A stretch of DNA of 64,000 nt from Mucilaginibacter ginsenosidivorax. GTDB taxonomy: Bacteria; Bacteroidota; Bacteroidia; Sphingobacteriales; Sphingobacteriaceae. The notes beneath the pieces were generated by a model. That model saw only the letters and a program-made list of their open reading frames with translations, ran no database searches and was not told the DNA's origin. Positions 15,558-25,548 of the stretch are shown in pieces; position 1 is the first letter of the stretch, and every line of letters starts with the position of its first letter. The stretch covers positions 1,364,001 to 1,428,000 of the forward strand of contig NZ_CP042437.1 of assembly GCF_007971525.1 (NCBI RefSeq), written 5' to 3'. Both the position numbers and the translations under genes were made by a program.

Positions 15558-17566
15558 ATAATTTTTTTGAGCGTCGCTACGTCATCACCGGTATTTTTGT
15601 AGCTATAATTTTAACGCTGCTGGCCAGGCTTTACTATATCCAGATAGTTGACGACCGCTACGCCATTTACGCTACCAAAAACGTTATCCGCAGTTTTATC
15701 CAATACCCTGCCCGCGGTCCCATTTTAGATAGGAATGGTAAAATACTGGTACAAAACGTACCTATTTACGATATCATGGTAACGCCCAAAGATGTAAAAC
15801 CCTTTGATACCGTTGCATTTTGTAACCTGTTGGGCATTGATAAGGATGGCTTTAACAAGCGCTGGATAAAAGCCATCAAATATTCGCCTAATAAAGACTC
15901 CCCTTTTGAAAAACAAATATCGGCCGAACGCTTTGCTTCGATACAGGAAAAAATAAACGACTTTACCGGCTTTTATGCATTGCCCCGTACTGTACGTACT
16001 TATCCCGATTCGGTTGCAGCGCAGTTTTTAGGTTACATTGGTGAGGCGCAGGACCGCGATATCAAACGCTCCAACGGTTATTACCGGCTGGGCGATTATA
16101 TTGGAATAACCGGCGTGGAGAAAGCTTACGAAAATGTTTTGCGCGGACAGCGTGGTGTTAAAAACATGATGGTTGATTCGCGCGGGGCACAAAAAGGCTC
16201 ATTCGCCAATGGCGCTTTTGATACGGTGGCACGTACCGGCGAGCGACTTACTTCCTCGTTAGACATCGAACTACAAAAACTAGGCGAACAGCTGATGCAA
16301 AATAAGCTGGGCAGTATTGTGGCCATTGAACCATCGAGCGGCGAGATACTGGCTTATGTAAGCAGCCCTACTTATGACCCTAATCTGATGGTTGGCCGCG
16401 AGCGGGGTAACAACGCTGCCAAAATGTATAACAACCCGTATAAGCCGTTTTTCATCAGGCCTATACAGGCGCAGTATCCGCCGGGCTCATCATTTAAACC
16501 ATTAAGTGCGTTGATAGCTTTGCAGGAAAACATTATCTCCCCTTCAGAAACATACTATTGCACCGGGCATTACAGGGCCGGCAACCGGCTGGTACCATGT
16601 AACAATGGCGAAGCTCACGGTACAGTTAACATGGGCAGGGCGGTAGCCGAATCATGTAACGGTTATTTTTCGATGGTGTTTCAACGGATATTGGAACGCA
16701 GCGGAGCCAAATATACCGAAGCAGAATTTACAAAGTGGAGGGCCAACGTAATGAAATTTGGTTTAGGCGCCCGGCTGGACCTGGATATGCCTGCTGAAAG
16801 CCGCGGAAACGTACCAACGCCACTACATTACGACAACGTTTATAAAAAAGGCGGCTGGCGTGCCAGTACCATCATTTCTTTAGCCATAGGCCAGGGCGAG
16901 TTGTTGGCAACCCCATTACAAATGGCCAACCTGGAATGCACTATTGCCAACCATGGTTTTTTTTACAAACCACACCTCATTAAAGCCATTGGTACCGAAA
17001 ATGTTATTAAGGCCGAGTATACCAAAAGAAATTATGTGGGTATAGATTCGCAATACTTTGAACCGGTAATAAATGGGATGCAGGCTGTGGTGGAAGATGG
17101 TACCGCCCGCCGGTCAAAAATTCCGGGCATTATCATGTGCGGCAAAACAGGTACAGCGCAAAACCCGCGTGGCGAAGCTAACTCAGTATTTGTAGCCTTC
17201 GCACCGCGCGAGAACCCTAAAATAGCCATTGCCGTTGTTGTAGAAAACTCGGGCGAGGGTGCGCATTGGGCTGCTCCTATTGCCAGCTTTATTGTCGAAA
17301 AATATTTAAGGGGTAAGATAACGCCACGCGAATCGGGCATTACGGTTGATTATTTTGCCAATGCCAACCGCATGCCCGATTTAACGCTTTACGCCCTGGA
17401 TTTGAAAAAGGAACGCATGCGCGATAGTATCCGCGCGGTAAAAGCCGACTCCATAAAAAAATTCAAGGCCGACTCCATAAAAAAGGCGGCACGTTTAAAA
17501 ACGGCAAACAATAACAAACCGAATAACTGGGGCAATTTATTAGCAGGCAGGGGGGCTGGCAAATAG
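15554..17566 (+). CDS. mrdA: Penicillin-binding protein 2 (elongasome transpeptidase)
   Basis: A protein of 670 residues with one N-terminal membrane helix (about 8-26), the PBP dimerisation domain (PARGPILDRNGKILVQN), and the transpeptidase domain. The catalytic motifs are intact: SSFK with nucleophile Ser312, SCN at 367-369, and KTGTA from Lys531. It cross-links peptidoglycan during rod elongation with RodA. The last 60 residues are a lysine-rich low-complexity tail with repeated ADSIKK words. The sequence AAATAGCATG places the rodA ATG one base after this stop. Confidence 0.96.
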   Translation: MNNFFERRYVITGIFVAIILTLLARLYYIQIVDDRYAIYATKNVIRSFIQYPARGPILDRNGKILVQNVPIYDIMVTPKDVKPFDTVAFCNLLGIDKDGFNKRWIKAIKYSPNKDSPFEKQISAERFASIQEKINDFTGFYALPRTVRTYPDSVAAQFLGYIGEAQDRDIKRSNGYYRLGDYIGITGVEKAYENVLRGQRGVKNMMVDSRGAQKGSFANGAFDTVARTGERLTSSLDIELQKLGEQLMQNKLGSIVAIEPSSGEILAYVSSPTYDPNLMVGRERGNNAAKMYNNPYKPFFIRPIQAQYPPGSSFKPLSALIALQENIISPSETYYCTGHYRAGNRLVPCNNGEAHGTVNMGRAVAESCNGYFSMVFQRILERSGAKYTEAEFTKWRANVMKFGLGARLDLDMPAESRGNVPTPLHYDNVYKKGGWRASTIISLAIGQGELLATPLQMANLECTIANHGFFYKPHLIKAIGTENVIKAEYTKRNYVGIDSQYFEPVINGMQAVVEDGTARRSKIPGIIMCGKTGTAQNPRGEANSVFVAFAPRENPKIAIAVVVENSGEGAHWAAPIASFIVEKYLRGKITPRESGITVDYFANANRMPDLTLYALDLKKERMRDSIRAVKADSIKKFKADSIKKAARLKTANNNKPNNWGNLLAGRGAGK

Positions 17567-17567
17567 C

Positions 17568-18842
17568 ATGAATAACAATAATAATAACCAGCGCAGCTTC
17601 TTTTTTAATGTTGATTGGGTTACGGTATTCCTATACCTTATCCTGTGCACTATAGGCTGGTTCAACATTCATGCCGCCGTTTTTGACGAAAGGCATCCAA
17701 GCATCATAGATGGGGCCACCAATTATGGCAAGCAATTTATATTCATCATTGTGGCTGTGGTAATTGGCATGATTATCCTGCTGTTAGAGAGTCGTTTTTT
17801 CAGCGCCCTGTCTCCGGCTTTCTACGTTGTAACCGTGCTTTTGTTAATGGTTGTACTGGTTATTGGCCGCAATGTTGGCGGTAACCAGGCCTGGATAAAC
17901 CTTGGCGGTGGTTTCAGGCTACAGCCATCGGAGTTTGCCAAGTTTGCTACCTGCCTGTTATTGGCCCGGTACCTGAGCGGGCCGAATATCCGCGTCACCG
18001 ATCCAAAATCATTTATGGCAGCTGGGGCTATCATCGGCTTGCCCATGATATTGATTATGCTGCAGCCGGATACAGGTTCAACACTTGTATTTTGTTCGCT
18101 TATCTTCGTACTCTACCGGGAAGGTTTATCACCTTACTTCCTCATCGTAACCGGTTTGCTGATTACGCTTTTTGTGGTGGCCCTGCTGTTTAATCCCTTG
18201 CATATCATCATTGCACTGGTGGCATTTACTGCCCTGGTTATCTTTTTATTCAGGCGTAACCGTAAACTCATCAGTACCATGCTGATAGGGCTTGCTATCT
18301 CCATCACCTTTGTATTTAGTGTTAAATTCATTTACACCAGTGTATTAAAACCGCACCAAACCGACCGTATCAACATCATTTTGGGCATCACTACGGATTT
18401 AAGGGGTAAAGGATATAATGTAAATCAATCTAAAATTGCCATAGGGTCGGGTAAAATGTGGGGTAAGGGTTATTTACATGGCACCCAAACTAAATACTCG
18501 TTTGTGCCCGAACAAAGTACCGATTTTATTTTTTGCACCATAGGCGAGGAATGGGGCTTTGCGGGCTCACTTGCGTTATTAGGCCTTTATATTTTCCTCA
18601 TTCTCCGGGTTATCTTTATCGCCGAGCGACAGCGATCGCCATTTTCGCGCATCTATGGCTATGGCGTGGCATCGGTGCTCTTTTTTCACGTAGTAATCAA
18701 TATTGGTATGACGATTGGGATAGTACCCGTTATTGGTATTCCGTTACCATTTATAAGCTACGGCGGCTCATCATTATTAAGTTTTACCATCCTGCTTTTC
18801 GTGCTCATCAAGTTCGATTCCAACAGGATGGGGATCATTTGA
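17568..18842 (+). CDS. rodA: Peptidoglycan glycosyltransferase RodA
   Basis: A protein of 424 residues with about ten membrane segments of the SEDS family. Visible marks are GGGFRLQPSEFAKF, MILIMLQPDTGST, FVPEQSTDFIFCTIGEEWGF (the conserved loop with the functional acidic residue) and IPLPFISYGGSSLLS. It polymerises lipid II for lateral wall growth together with the PBP2 encoded just upstream. It is the last gene of the mre operon. A large inverted repeat follows directly after the stop. Confidence 0.97.
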   Translation: MNNNNNNQRSFFFNVDWVTVFLYLILCTIGWFNIHAAVFDERHPSIIDGATNYGKQFIFIIVAVVIGMIILLLESRFFSALSPAFYVVTVLLLMVVLVIGRNVGGNQAWINLGGGFRLQPSEFAKFATCLLLARYLSGPNIRVTDPKSFMAAGAIIGLPMILIMLQPDTGSTLVFCSLIFVLYREGLSPYFLIVTGLLITLFVVALLFNPLHIIIALVAFTALVIFLFRRNRKLISTMLIGLAISITFVFSVKFIYTSVLKPHQTDRINIILGITTDLRGKGYNVNQSKIAIGSGKMWGKGYLHGTQTKYSFVPEQSTDFIFCTIGEEWGFAGSLALLGLYIFLILRVIFIAERQRSPFSRIYGYGVASVLFFHVVINIGMTIGIVPVIGIPLPFISYGGSSLLSFTILLFVLIKFDSNRMGII

Positions 18843-19063
18843 TTTTGGATCTCGGATGTTCGATTTGGGATTTAAAAGCCGACATGCAGTCAAATTATAC
18901 AAATCTGCTTAGTAATCCAGGTTTAAACAAAATAAATAGCCGCTTTTGGAGGCGAGCTGCAAATAAAATAAATCCGAAATCGAACATCAAAATAAATAGC
19001 CGCTTTTGGAGGCGAGCTGCAAATAAAATAAATCCGAAATCGAACATCCGAAATCCAAAATCC
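18843..19063. repeat. Inverted repeat enclosing a perfect 60-bp tandem duplication
   Basis: Two outer arms (about 18843-18875 and 19030-19063) pair over about 33 bases with few mismatches, using words such as GGATGTTCGATTTGGGATTT. Inside, positions 18928-19048 repeat with an exact period of 60 bases (two full copies). The block fills the spacer between the convergent rodA and receptor genes and overlaps neither. The plus-strand frame across it repeats a 20-residue peptide and is a shadow. Confidence 0.9.
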
Positions 19064-19064
19064 T

Positions 19065-21143
19065 CTACAACCTCACATTCATCCCCACATTATAATTCCT
19101 TAAAGGCGAAGCGTTATAATACCTGTTCCCTACTGCGTTTAAATCATTCCCGAGGCTGTATTTTTGGTTCAGGATGTTATCCGCGGCAGCAAAAATTTCC
19201 AACCTTGTTTTACGGCCTATGGTTGGTTGCCAGCTAACCCTGGCCTGTAACAGGTTATAATGCCCGGCGTATACTGTACTGGCATCATTCAGCGGGATTT
19301 TTGAGGTGTAGTTATGCTGCGCAAACAAAGAAAGATCTGCCGGGAATTTCAGCTGCAGGCTGGATACAAACACATGCCTTGGCACACCCGTTAACCTGTT
19401 GCCCGAGTAGCTGGTGCTGGTAACCGTGTAATCGCGAAAAGTAAACCCGCTGTAAGTATATGATTCATTAAACTGAAGGCCCCGGATAAAATGGGTGCTG
19501 TTCTGGCGGATAATCCAATCTGTAAACGATAGCTCAAAACCAGGCTGATTGGTGCCGCCGGCATTGATGTAGTGCTCTGTTTCGTCGGCATTTAAACGGC
19601 GTACAATGGCGTTGCTGATGCGGTAATAAAACACCGATGCGTCAAGCAATAAAGTTTCGTCCTGGTTGCGCAGACGGAAACCGGTTTCATAGTTCCAGCC
19701 GGTTTGGGCCTGCAGGCTGGTATTTACAATATTATCAGTAGGCCGCACCTCGGCAGTGGTTGGTGTAGAGTAGCCACGGCTTACTGATGCCCGCCAAATG
19801 AAGTTATTGGTAAGCTGGTAGCTTAAGGCAAGCCTTGGCATTAATTGCGGTGTAAAATTACGGTTGGTAAAACTGCTTTGGTTAAGCGGGTAAATGTTTT
19901 TAAAATCATAGTCGTACCAGTTCAGGCTCAAAGCGGCCTCGGCATGCATACGTTTAAAAAGGTCTGCCGAGTACCGGCCAAAAATAAAATGCTGATTGGT
20001 ATGAATATTATCGCTGGTTTGGGTGGTATCTTTTACGCCCTTTTTATTGCCATAATTGCTGATCAGCGAATTGGTTTGCTGCCACTCAATTCCCAGATCG
20101 GCTTTCCAGTCCAGGTTTTCCTGGTGATTGCCGGCCAGTTCAAAATAGGTACGTAATCCGTACGTATTCTCGCTGCGCTGCTCATAATTGGTAATAAATG
20201 GGTTGGCAAAATCAACATGGTTGCCAAAAACAGATAGCACGTTCCTGATCCTGTCGCTTAAATGGTATTCGTTAGTCAATCCGCCTAAATACACTTTGGT
20301 GGTAATGCCAATTTGCTGTTGTATTGCGCCTGGCAAAGTAGGTGTTGGCTGGCGTGCCAATGTTGGGTTGGCGGTAAACTGTGCCAGGTTTAAACCACCC
20401 GGCGTTTGGTAGGCCAGGTTGGAGTATAAACCCAGCACTTTTAACTCGTTTTTACCACTATAGTTCCATTTATCGGACAGTTGTATGTAATTTCGGTGCG
20501 TATCGCTATGTTGCCTGTAACCATGATAGGTTTGAAAACTTTGGCTGATATTAAACAAATTTGCCCCGGAATGCTGCTGAAGGGTAAGCTTTTCGTGGAA
20601 CAAACCATAGCTGCCAGTATTAACGCCCGCCGTTAAGTAACTACTATCATTATAGCGGTTAATAGAACTTAGCAAAACTACCCCGCCGGAGTTGGCGCCG
20701 AACAAACTGCCATCGGGGCCTTTTAAAATTTCGATACTGCCTATGCTGCCTATATCTATAGCATTCAGGTAAGTATTGCCCCCTGCATCAGTTAAGGGGA
20801 TCTCATCAAAATAAATTTTCACATCCCTTACCCCAAATGGCGACCGTAACAAGCTGCCGCGGATGGATAAACGGTAACTCCCCGGCGAACGCTCCTCGGC
20901 CCGGATACCCGGAACAGTATTTAAAGCCGTAACAAATGAATTATCGGGTTGTAGTTTAAGTTGTGCACCCCCCAATACACTTACCGAGGCAGGTACACTT
21001 AACACTGGCTGTTCGCTCAGGTACCCACGCACAATTGCGGTTTTAAGGTGAGTTGTATCTTTGAATTCCGTTTTTTGGATTTGGGCGGTGGCATTTATAG
21101 TTATAGCGAGGACAAGAAAGCAGCTCAGGTACAATTTTATCAT
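19065..21143 (-). CDS. TonB-dependent outer-membrane receptor
   Basis: A protein of 692 residues with a signal peptide (MIKLYLSCFLVLAITINATA). A plug domain (about 40-155) carries VPASVSVLGGAQLKLQP, SIRGSLLRSPFGVRDVKIYF and IEILKGPDGSLFGANSGGVV. A 22-strand-type barrel follows, ending NYNVGMNVRL. There is no carboxypeptidase-like N-terminal domain. The plug style resembles siderophore or metal-chelate receptors of the FecA type, but nothing nearby fixes the ligand. The stop codon lies almost against the inverted repeat shared with rodA. Confidence 0.9.
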   Translation of the reverse strand: MIKLYLSCFLVLAITINATAQIQKTEFKDTTHLKTAIVRGYLSEQPVLSVPASVSVLGGAQLKLQPDNSFVTALNTVPGIRAEERSPGSYRLSIRGSLLRSPFGVRDVKIYFDEIPLTDAGGNTYLNAIDIGSIGSIEILKGPDGSLFGANSGGVVLLSSINRYNDSSYLTAGVNTGSYGLFHEKLTLQQHSGANLFNISQSFQTYHGYRQHSDTHRNYIQLSDKWNYSGKNELKVLGLYSNLAYQTPGGLNLAQFTANPTLARQPTPTLPGAIQQQIGITTKVYLGGLTNEYHLSDRIRNVLSVFGNHVDFANPFITNYEQRSENTYGLRTYFELAGNHQENLDWKADLGIEWQQTNSLISNYGNKKGVKDTTQTSDNIHTNQHFIFGRYSADLFKRMHAEAALSLNWYDYDFKNIYPLNQSSFTNRNFTPQLMPRLALSYQLTNNFIWRASVSRGYSTPTTAEVRPTDNIVNTSLQAQTGWNYETGFRLRNQDETLLLDASVFYYRISNAIVRRLNADETEHYINAGGTNQPGFELSFTDWIIRQNSTHFIRGLQFNESYTYSGFTFRDYTVTSTSYSGNRLTGVPRHVFVSSLQLKFPADLSLFAQHNYTSKIPLNDASTVYAGHYNLLQARVSWQPTIGRKTRLEIFAAADNILNQKYSLGNDLNAVGNRYYNASPLRNYNVGMNVRL

Positions 21144-21227
21144 ATAGTCAAATAGGTAGGCAAAAGTAATTGTTTTAACGCTAAATCGGCGTTGTGTTTT
21201 GGTAACAAGTTAAGCGAAAAGCAGTAT

Positions 21228-21587
21228 TTACCCGGCTGATATCATTGCTTCATATTCCTTTACCAGTTTTTTTGTTGCCCGGGCAAGATAGGCGGTTATC
21301 AACAGGTTTTTCACGTCATCCGGAGATACCGTTTCAAGGCATATCAGCATGTATTTGTAATTGAGATAATGCGGAGTAATAAAGAATGTGTGAGGATCGC
21401 GCTCCATCCACTTTTCACGTTCGGTGGTGTGGATACCCAAAAGCTCTTTTCCTAATTTCACACTGGTGAAAATTTTGCCATTTACATAAAAGGCCGGATC
21501 TTCAAAGCACATTTTCTCGGTAACACCGGGCAATGGCAGTAAAAAACCACGCATAAACTGCATGAAGATTGACATATCTGTAGCCAT
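21228..21587 (-). CDS. MmcQ/YjbR family protein
   Basis: A protein of 119 residues with the YjbR DNA-binding-like fold pattern: MRGFLLPLPGVTEKMCFEDP, FYVNGKIFTSVKL and YKYMLICLETVSPDDVKNLL. These small proteins have a CyaY-like fold; their role is not well defined. It is cytoplasmic (no signal peptide). It is divergent from the methyltransferase gene, with 42 bases between the two start codons, so the promoters must overlap. Confidence 0.8.
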   Translation of the reverse strand: MATDMSIFMQFMRGFLLPLPGVTEKMCFEDPAFYVNGKIFTSVKLGKELLGIHTTEREKWMERDPHTFFITPHYLNYKYMLICLETVSPDDVKNLLITAYLARATKKLVKEYEAMISAG

Positions 21588-21629
21588 AATTAAAGTTAAG
21601 TAATTTTCATATTATTCTTAATTTTCGCC

Positions 21630-22244
21630 ATGCAAAATCAGCTCAGGCAAACATTTGGCAATATTGATATTTACCTGTTCGATCAATTATTGAAAGGCCG
21701 GTTTGATGACTGCAAAACTGTATTGGATGCCGGCTGCGGCGGCGGCCGAAACCTGGTTTATTTTTTACAAAACGAGTTCGAAGTTTACGGGGTTGATCAA
21801 AGCGAGGCGGCTGTTGATGCGGTTAAGCAATTATCTGCCACGTTAGCGCCGGCTAATCCCCTCTCAAACTTTGCGGTATCGGGGGTTGAAGATCTGCCTT
21901 ATCCTGATAACACTTTCGACCTGGTTATTTGCAGCGCGGTTTTACATTTTGCAAAAAGCATCGAACATTTCGACAACATGGTACACTCGCTTTGGCGGGT
22001 GCTTAAACCCGGCGGCTACTTTTTTGCCAGGCTGGCATCCGATATCGGCATCGAAAACCTGGTAAAACCTGTTGATAACAATAACCGTTTCCTGCTACCC
22101 GATGGTTCTGAGCGTTTCCTGGTAGATGAACAAATCCTGCTGCGCTATGGCTTTGCGCTAAACGGTACGCTTTACGAACCTATAAAAACAACCAACGTAC
22201 AAAACCTTCGGTGTATGACTACATGGTGTTTGCAGAAACGTTGA
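21630..22244 (+). CDS. Class I SAM-dependent methyltransferase
   Basis: A protein of 204 residues with a Methyltransf_11/25-type Rossmann fold. Motif I is VLDAGCGGGRNLVYFL (about 33-48), the acidic end of strand 2 is YGVDQSE, motif III is FDLVICSAVLHF, and LWRVLKPGGYFFARL is the usual post-motif. The N-terminal NQLRQTFGNIDIYLFDQLLK helix is family-specific. The substrate is unknown; it could be a small molecule or a lipid. It is divergent from the YjbR gene and followed by a 610-bp repeat-rich gap. Confidence 0.85.
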   Translation: MQNQLRQTFGNIDIYLFDQLLKGRFDDCKTVLDAGCGGGRNLVYFLQNEFEVYGVDQSEAAVDAVKQLSATLAPANPLSNFAVSGVEDLPYPDNTFDLVICSAVLHFAKSIEHFDNMVHSLWRVLKPGGYFFARLASDIGIENLVKPVDNNNRFLLPDGSERFLVDEQILLRYGFALNGTLYEPIKTTNVQNLRCMTTWCLQKR

Positions 22245-22286
22245 GCATGCTTTGTGATGTGGTTAAAAACACACCATCGCTATCAC

Positions 22287-22760
22287 AAATGCTAAAATGG
22301 TTTAGCTACCAGCAAACATCGGCTTTGAACGCAGGCAAATACTCACCCGACATCGCTGCGCTCGTCACCCTCTCTTCGCTGCGCGTAAAGAGGGGCTTGA
22401 ATAGTGGAATATTATGTCGGGCAAATCCATCGACGTAACGAATGCTGAAATGTTTTAGCTATCAACAAACATCGGCATTGATGGCTCCTCCGCTGTTCGA
22501 AGTCTCTGACTTCGAACGATTATGCCTGTAGTTTAAAACTACGGTGGTTCAGCCCAACGCGATGAAGAGCAATATAACTTTAATATTTTCTCTCACAATC
22601 CTGTAGTCTGGAGACTACAGGCATAATGGTTCGAAGTCTCCAACTTCGAACAACACAGTAAATTAAACACCGTTCAAGCCCCTCTATGCGGCGAAAGCCG
22701 GAGAGAGGGTGCCGTTCGCCAACGGCGGACCAGCGGGTGAGTCTTCGCCTCACTGCAAAT
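22287..22760. repeat. Three-layer nested palindrome locus; copy 1 of a 35-bp-TIR element
   Basis: The outer layer runs from GGCTTTGAACGCAGGC and ACTCACCC (22321-22348) to GGGTGAGTCTTCGCCT (22735-22750). The middle layer is CACCCTCTCT...AGAGGGGCTTGAA against TTCAAGCCCCTCT...AGAGAGGGTG. The inner layer is 22495-22531 against 22615-22651; each side contains its own palindrome (GTTCGAAGTCTCTGACTTCG and on; CCTGTAGTCTGGAGACTACA and on). A partial direct repeat of the left end (22287-22331) recurs at 22440-22484. The outer parts match 43921-44122. The 610-bp gap holds no convincing gene. Confidence 0.75.
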
Positions 22761-22854
22761 ATTTTTTCTCCAATTAAAAAAAGTACCTATATTCACGTTT
22801 TCAAATTTGGTGTTATTCCTACACTTATTATAAACTAATTTACTGCTGTTCAAT

Positions 22855-25269
22855 ATGTTTAAAATGTTACCCACCTTAAATGCAAAAATAAAACAATCGA
22901 TTGCGTTGTTTATTTTGCTGGCAGGCGCCATGGCCACTCTTACTGTAAACGCTACCGTTAAATCCTTTAAAAAAGGGGCGGATGGTGTTACCTTTTCTTT
23001 AGATAAAGGCCTGATGAAGGTACTTGTGCGCAGTGCCGACATCATCGAAGTAAAATATACCATTTTTGATGCCTTTGAAACCAAGCCATCGCTGGTGGTG
23101 GTTAACAGCTGGAAAACACCTGCTGCCTACCAGGTAACAGCAACCAAAACCGAAGTAATAATTACCACGGCAAAAATGAAGGTAATAGTGAACAAGGCCA
23201 CCAATGCCATTACTTATACCGATTTAAAAGGCAATGTAATTACTGCCGAAGACAGTGAAAACAAAACAATAACACCCGCAACTATTGCCGGCATCAGTAC
23301 CTATAATGTAAGCACACAGTTTACCTCGCCGGTAAACGAGGCGCTTTACGGCTTGGGCTGCCACCCCTTAGATTCTTTATCCATCAACTATAAAGGCCGC
23401 AACCAGGAATTGCTAATCAAATACCTTACCGGCGCTATCCCGGTATTATTATCAACCAAGGGCTATGGTTTACTTTGGGATAACTATTCGGCGTCAAACT
23501 TTTATGGCGCCGAGGCTGATAACACCAAATTTAAATACGTATCTGAAAGTGGTAAACAGGTTGATTACTACTTCTTCTACGGCCCTTCTTTTGATCATAT
23601 TATCGATTCATATCGTACGGCAACCGGTCGCGCACCAATGTTTGGCAAATGGGCTTTCGGGCTTTTCCAATCACAAGACAGGTACATGAGCGAAAAAGAA
23701 ATATTGACTGTTAAAGATAAATACCGTGATAACCACATCCCGGTTGACGTAATTGTACAGGACTGGTACTACTGGGATCCATTGCCAATTGGCTCGCACG
23801 TGATGAAGCCCGAGCGTTATCCTCACCCAAAACAAATGGTTGATGAATTGCACAAAGCAAACATCCATGCCATGATCTCGATATGGCCTGTATTTGGCAA
23901 AGGTACCCCCAACTACGATGCGTTGGAAAAAATGGGCGGCTTAACGGATATTACCTGGGATAACGTAGTTACCCATACTTTTGATACCTACTATGATGCC
24001 CATAACCCCAAGGCCCGCGAATTGTATTGGGATCAGGCACGTGATAGCCTGGTGAAACGCTACGGTTTTGATGCCTGGTGGATTGACCAGTGCGAGCCGG
24101 ATAACGGCGCTTTGCTTGATGCCCGCCGCCAAAGCAACTTTAGCATAGGTAAAGGGATTGATTATTTTAACACCTACTCATTACAGCATACTAAAGGTGT
24201 ATACGATGGCTGGCGCAGGGATATTCCGGGCAAACGCGCTTTCTTTTTGGTAAGGCAATCATTTGCCGGCGAACAGCGTAATGCCGCCACCTTATGGTCA
24301 AGCGATATTGAGTGTACCTTCTGGAATTATAAAAACCAGGTGCCGCAGGGTATTAACGCTTGTGCATCGGGTATCCCCTACTGGACATCGGACATAGGTG
24401 GCTACCACTTCCATTGGAAAGCTGCCGACTGGTCGCAGCCGGATAAGCGCGAACTGTTTACGCGCTGGTTTCAGTTTGGCGCATTTTGCCCCATCTTCCG
24501 TATCCATGGTAAAGGCGAGCGTGCATTATTTAGCGACAACTGGGATGCCAATACCAAAGCCATCCTGTTGAACTTTGATAAACTGCGTTACCGCCTGCTG
24601 CCGTACATCTACTCGCTGGCCGGCAAGGTAACTACAGAAAACTATACCATGATGCGTGCCCTGACGTTTGATTTCAGGAACGACGAAAAAGCTTATGGCA
24701 TACCAGACCAATACATGTTTGGCCCTGCCTTTATGGTTAACCCGGTTACCGAGCAACTGTATACATCGGCCGATGCTGATAAAAAAGCTAAAGCGCGCCA
24801 GGTTTACCTGCCCGCAGCAACCAAATGGTACAACTTCTGGAATGGAGAGGTTTTAGATGGCGGCCAAACCATCAGCGCTGCCGCTCCTATCGAGATATTG
24901 CCGCTTTATGTAAAAGCTGGTTCTATTATCCCAATGGGTCCGCACATGGAGTATGCTACCGAAAAACCAGCCAGTAACATCGAATTAAGGATATACCCCG
25001 GCGCAGATGGTACCTTTAAGTTGTACGAAGATGAAAACGAAAATTACAATTACGAAAAAGGCGCTTTTGCCACCATCAACTTTAACTGGAATGATAAAAC
25101 CCGTAAGCTAACTATATCAGATACCAAAGGCCATTTCCCGGGTATGCTAAAAAACCGCACGTTTAATATTGTGTTGGTTAAAGGCGCGCATGGCTCGGAT
25201 GTAGAGGTTACAGCCAAAGCCGATAAAGTGGTTAAATACAGCGGCAAGGCAATGATTGTTAATATGTAA
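22855..25269 (+). CDS. Glycoside hydrolase family 31 (alpha-glucosidase/alpha-xylosidase type)
   Basis: A protein of 804 residues with a likely signal peptide (hydrophobic core IALFILLAGAMATLTVNA), so it is exported. An N-terminal beta-sandwich is followed by a (beta/alpha)8 barrel. The nucleophile is probably Asp411 in AWWIDQCEPD and the acid/base probably Asp484 in WSSDIECTFW. PYWTSDIGGYHF and FQFGAFCPIFRIHGKG are typical of the family. The C-terminal DUF5110-like region contains AGSIIPMGP. GH31 enzymes release alpha-linked glucose or xylose from oligosaccharides. The WWIDQCEPD form resembles alpha-xylosidase-type Bacteroidota members, but the substrate is not fixed by context, since no SusC/SusD pair is adjacent. 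The gene stands alone. Confidence 0.93.
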   Translation: MFKMLPTLNAKIKQSIALFILLAGAMATLTVNATVKSFKKGADGVTFSLDKGLMKVLVRSADIIEVKYTIFDAFETKPSLVVVNSWKTPAAYQVTATKTEVIITTAKMKVIVNKATNAITYTDLKGNVITAEDSENKTITPATIAGISTYNVSTQFTSPVNEALYGLGCHPLDSLSINYKGRNQELLIKYLTGAIPVLLSTKGYGLLWDNYSASNFYGAEADNTKFKYVSESGKQVDYYFFYGPSFDHIIDSYRTATGRAPMFGKWAFGLFQSQDRYMSEKEILTVKDKYRDNHIPVDVIVQDWYYWDPLPIGSHVMKPERYPHPKQMVDELHKANIHAMISIWPVFGKGTPNYDALEKMGGLTDITWDNVVTHTFDTYYDAHNPKARELYWDQARDSLVKRYGFDAWWIDQCEPDNGALLDARRQSNFSIGKGIDYFNTYSLQHTKGVYDGWRRDIPGKRAFFLVRQSFAGEQRNAATLWSSDIECTFWNYKNQVPQGINACASGIPYWTSDIGGYHFHWKAADWSQPDKRELFTRWFQFGAFCPIFRIHGKGERALFSDNWDANTKAILLNFDKLRYRLLPYIYSLAGKVTTENYTMMRALTFDFRNDEKAYGIPDQYMFGPAFMVNPVTEQLYTSADADKKAKARQVYLPAATKWYNFWNGEVLDGGQTISAAAPIEILPLYVKAGSIIPMGPHMEYATEKPASNIELRIYPGADGTFKLYEDENENYNYEKGAFATINFNWNDKTRKLTISDTKGHFPGMLKNRTFNIVLVKGAHGSDVEVTAKADKVVKYSGKAMIVNM

Positions 25270-25283
25270 TTGACAAAATTATT

Positions 25284-25413
25284 GTCATTTCGAACGAGGA
25301 ACGAGGAGAAATCTTGTACGCCCTGCATCCCAAAAAGCTTATCAGCATGCAGGGCGTAAAAGATTTCTCCTCACCTCATGTGCGCAGCCCACCGGGGGTT
25401 CGTTCGAAATGAC
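25284..25413. repeat. 130-bp GTCATTTCGAACGA palindromic element
   Basis: The left arm blocks are GTCATTTCGAACGA, GAGGAGAAATCTT and TACGCCCTGCAT; the right arm has them complemented in reverse order, ending TCGTTCGAAATGAC. The blocks are joined by short unpaired stretches. It lies 14 bases after the GH31 stop. The same family is seen in degraded form at 7075-7229. Confidence 0.85.
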
Positions 25414-25548
25414 AACTCCTTTTATAACGGTAACAATCTTGTCCGAATTTTTGATTCTAACACCTAATTATTATCTTGCTCAATAATATAACCCGGCCCG
25501 CTACAACAGCGGGCTGAGTTGTGTTTAAACCTTTCATCTTCATTAAAC

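Noticed and set aside
18533..19237. Plus-strand frame of 234 codons with a repeated 20-residue peptide
   Set aside because: It is a shadow of rodA and of the receptor gene joined through the 60-bp tandem duplication.
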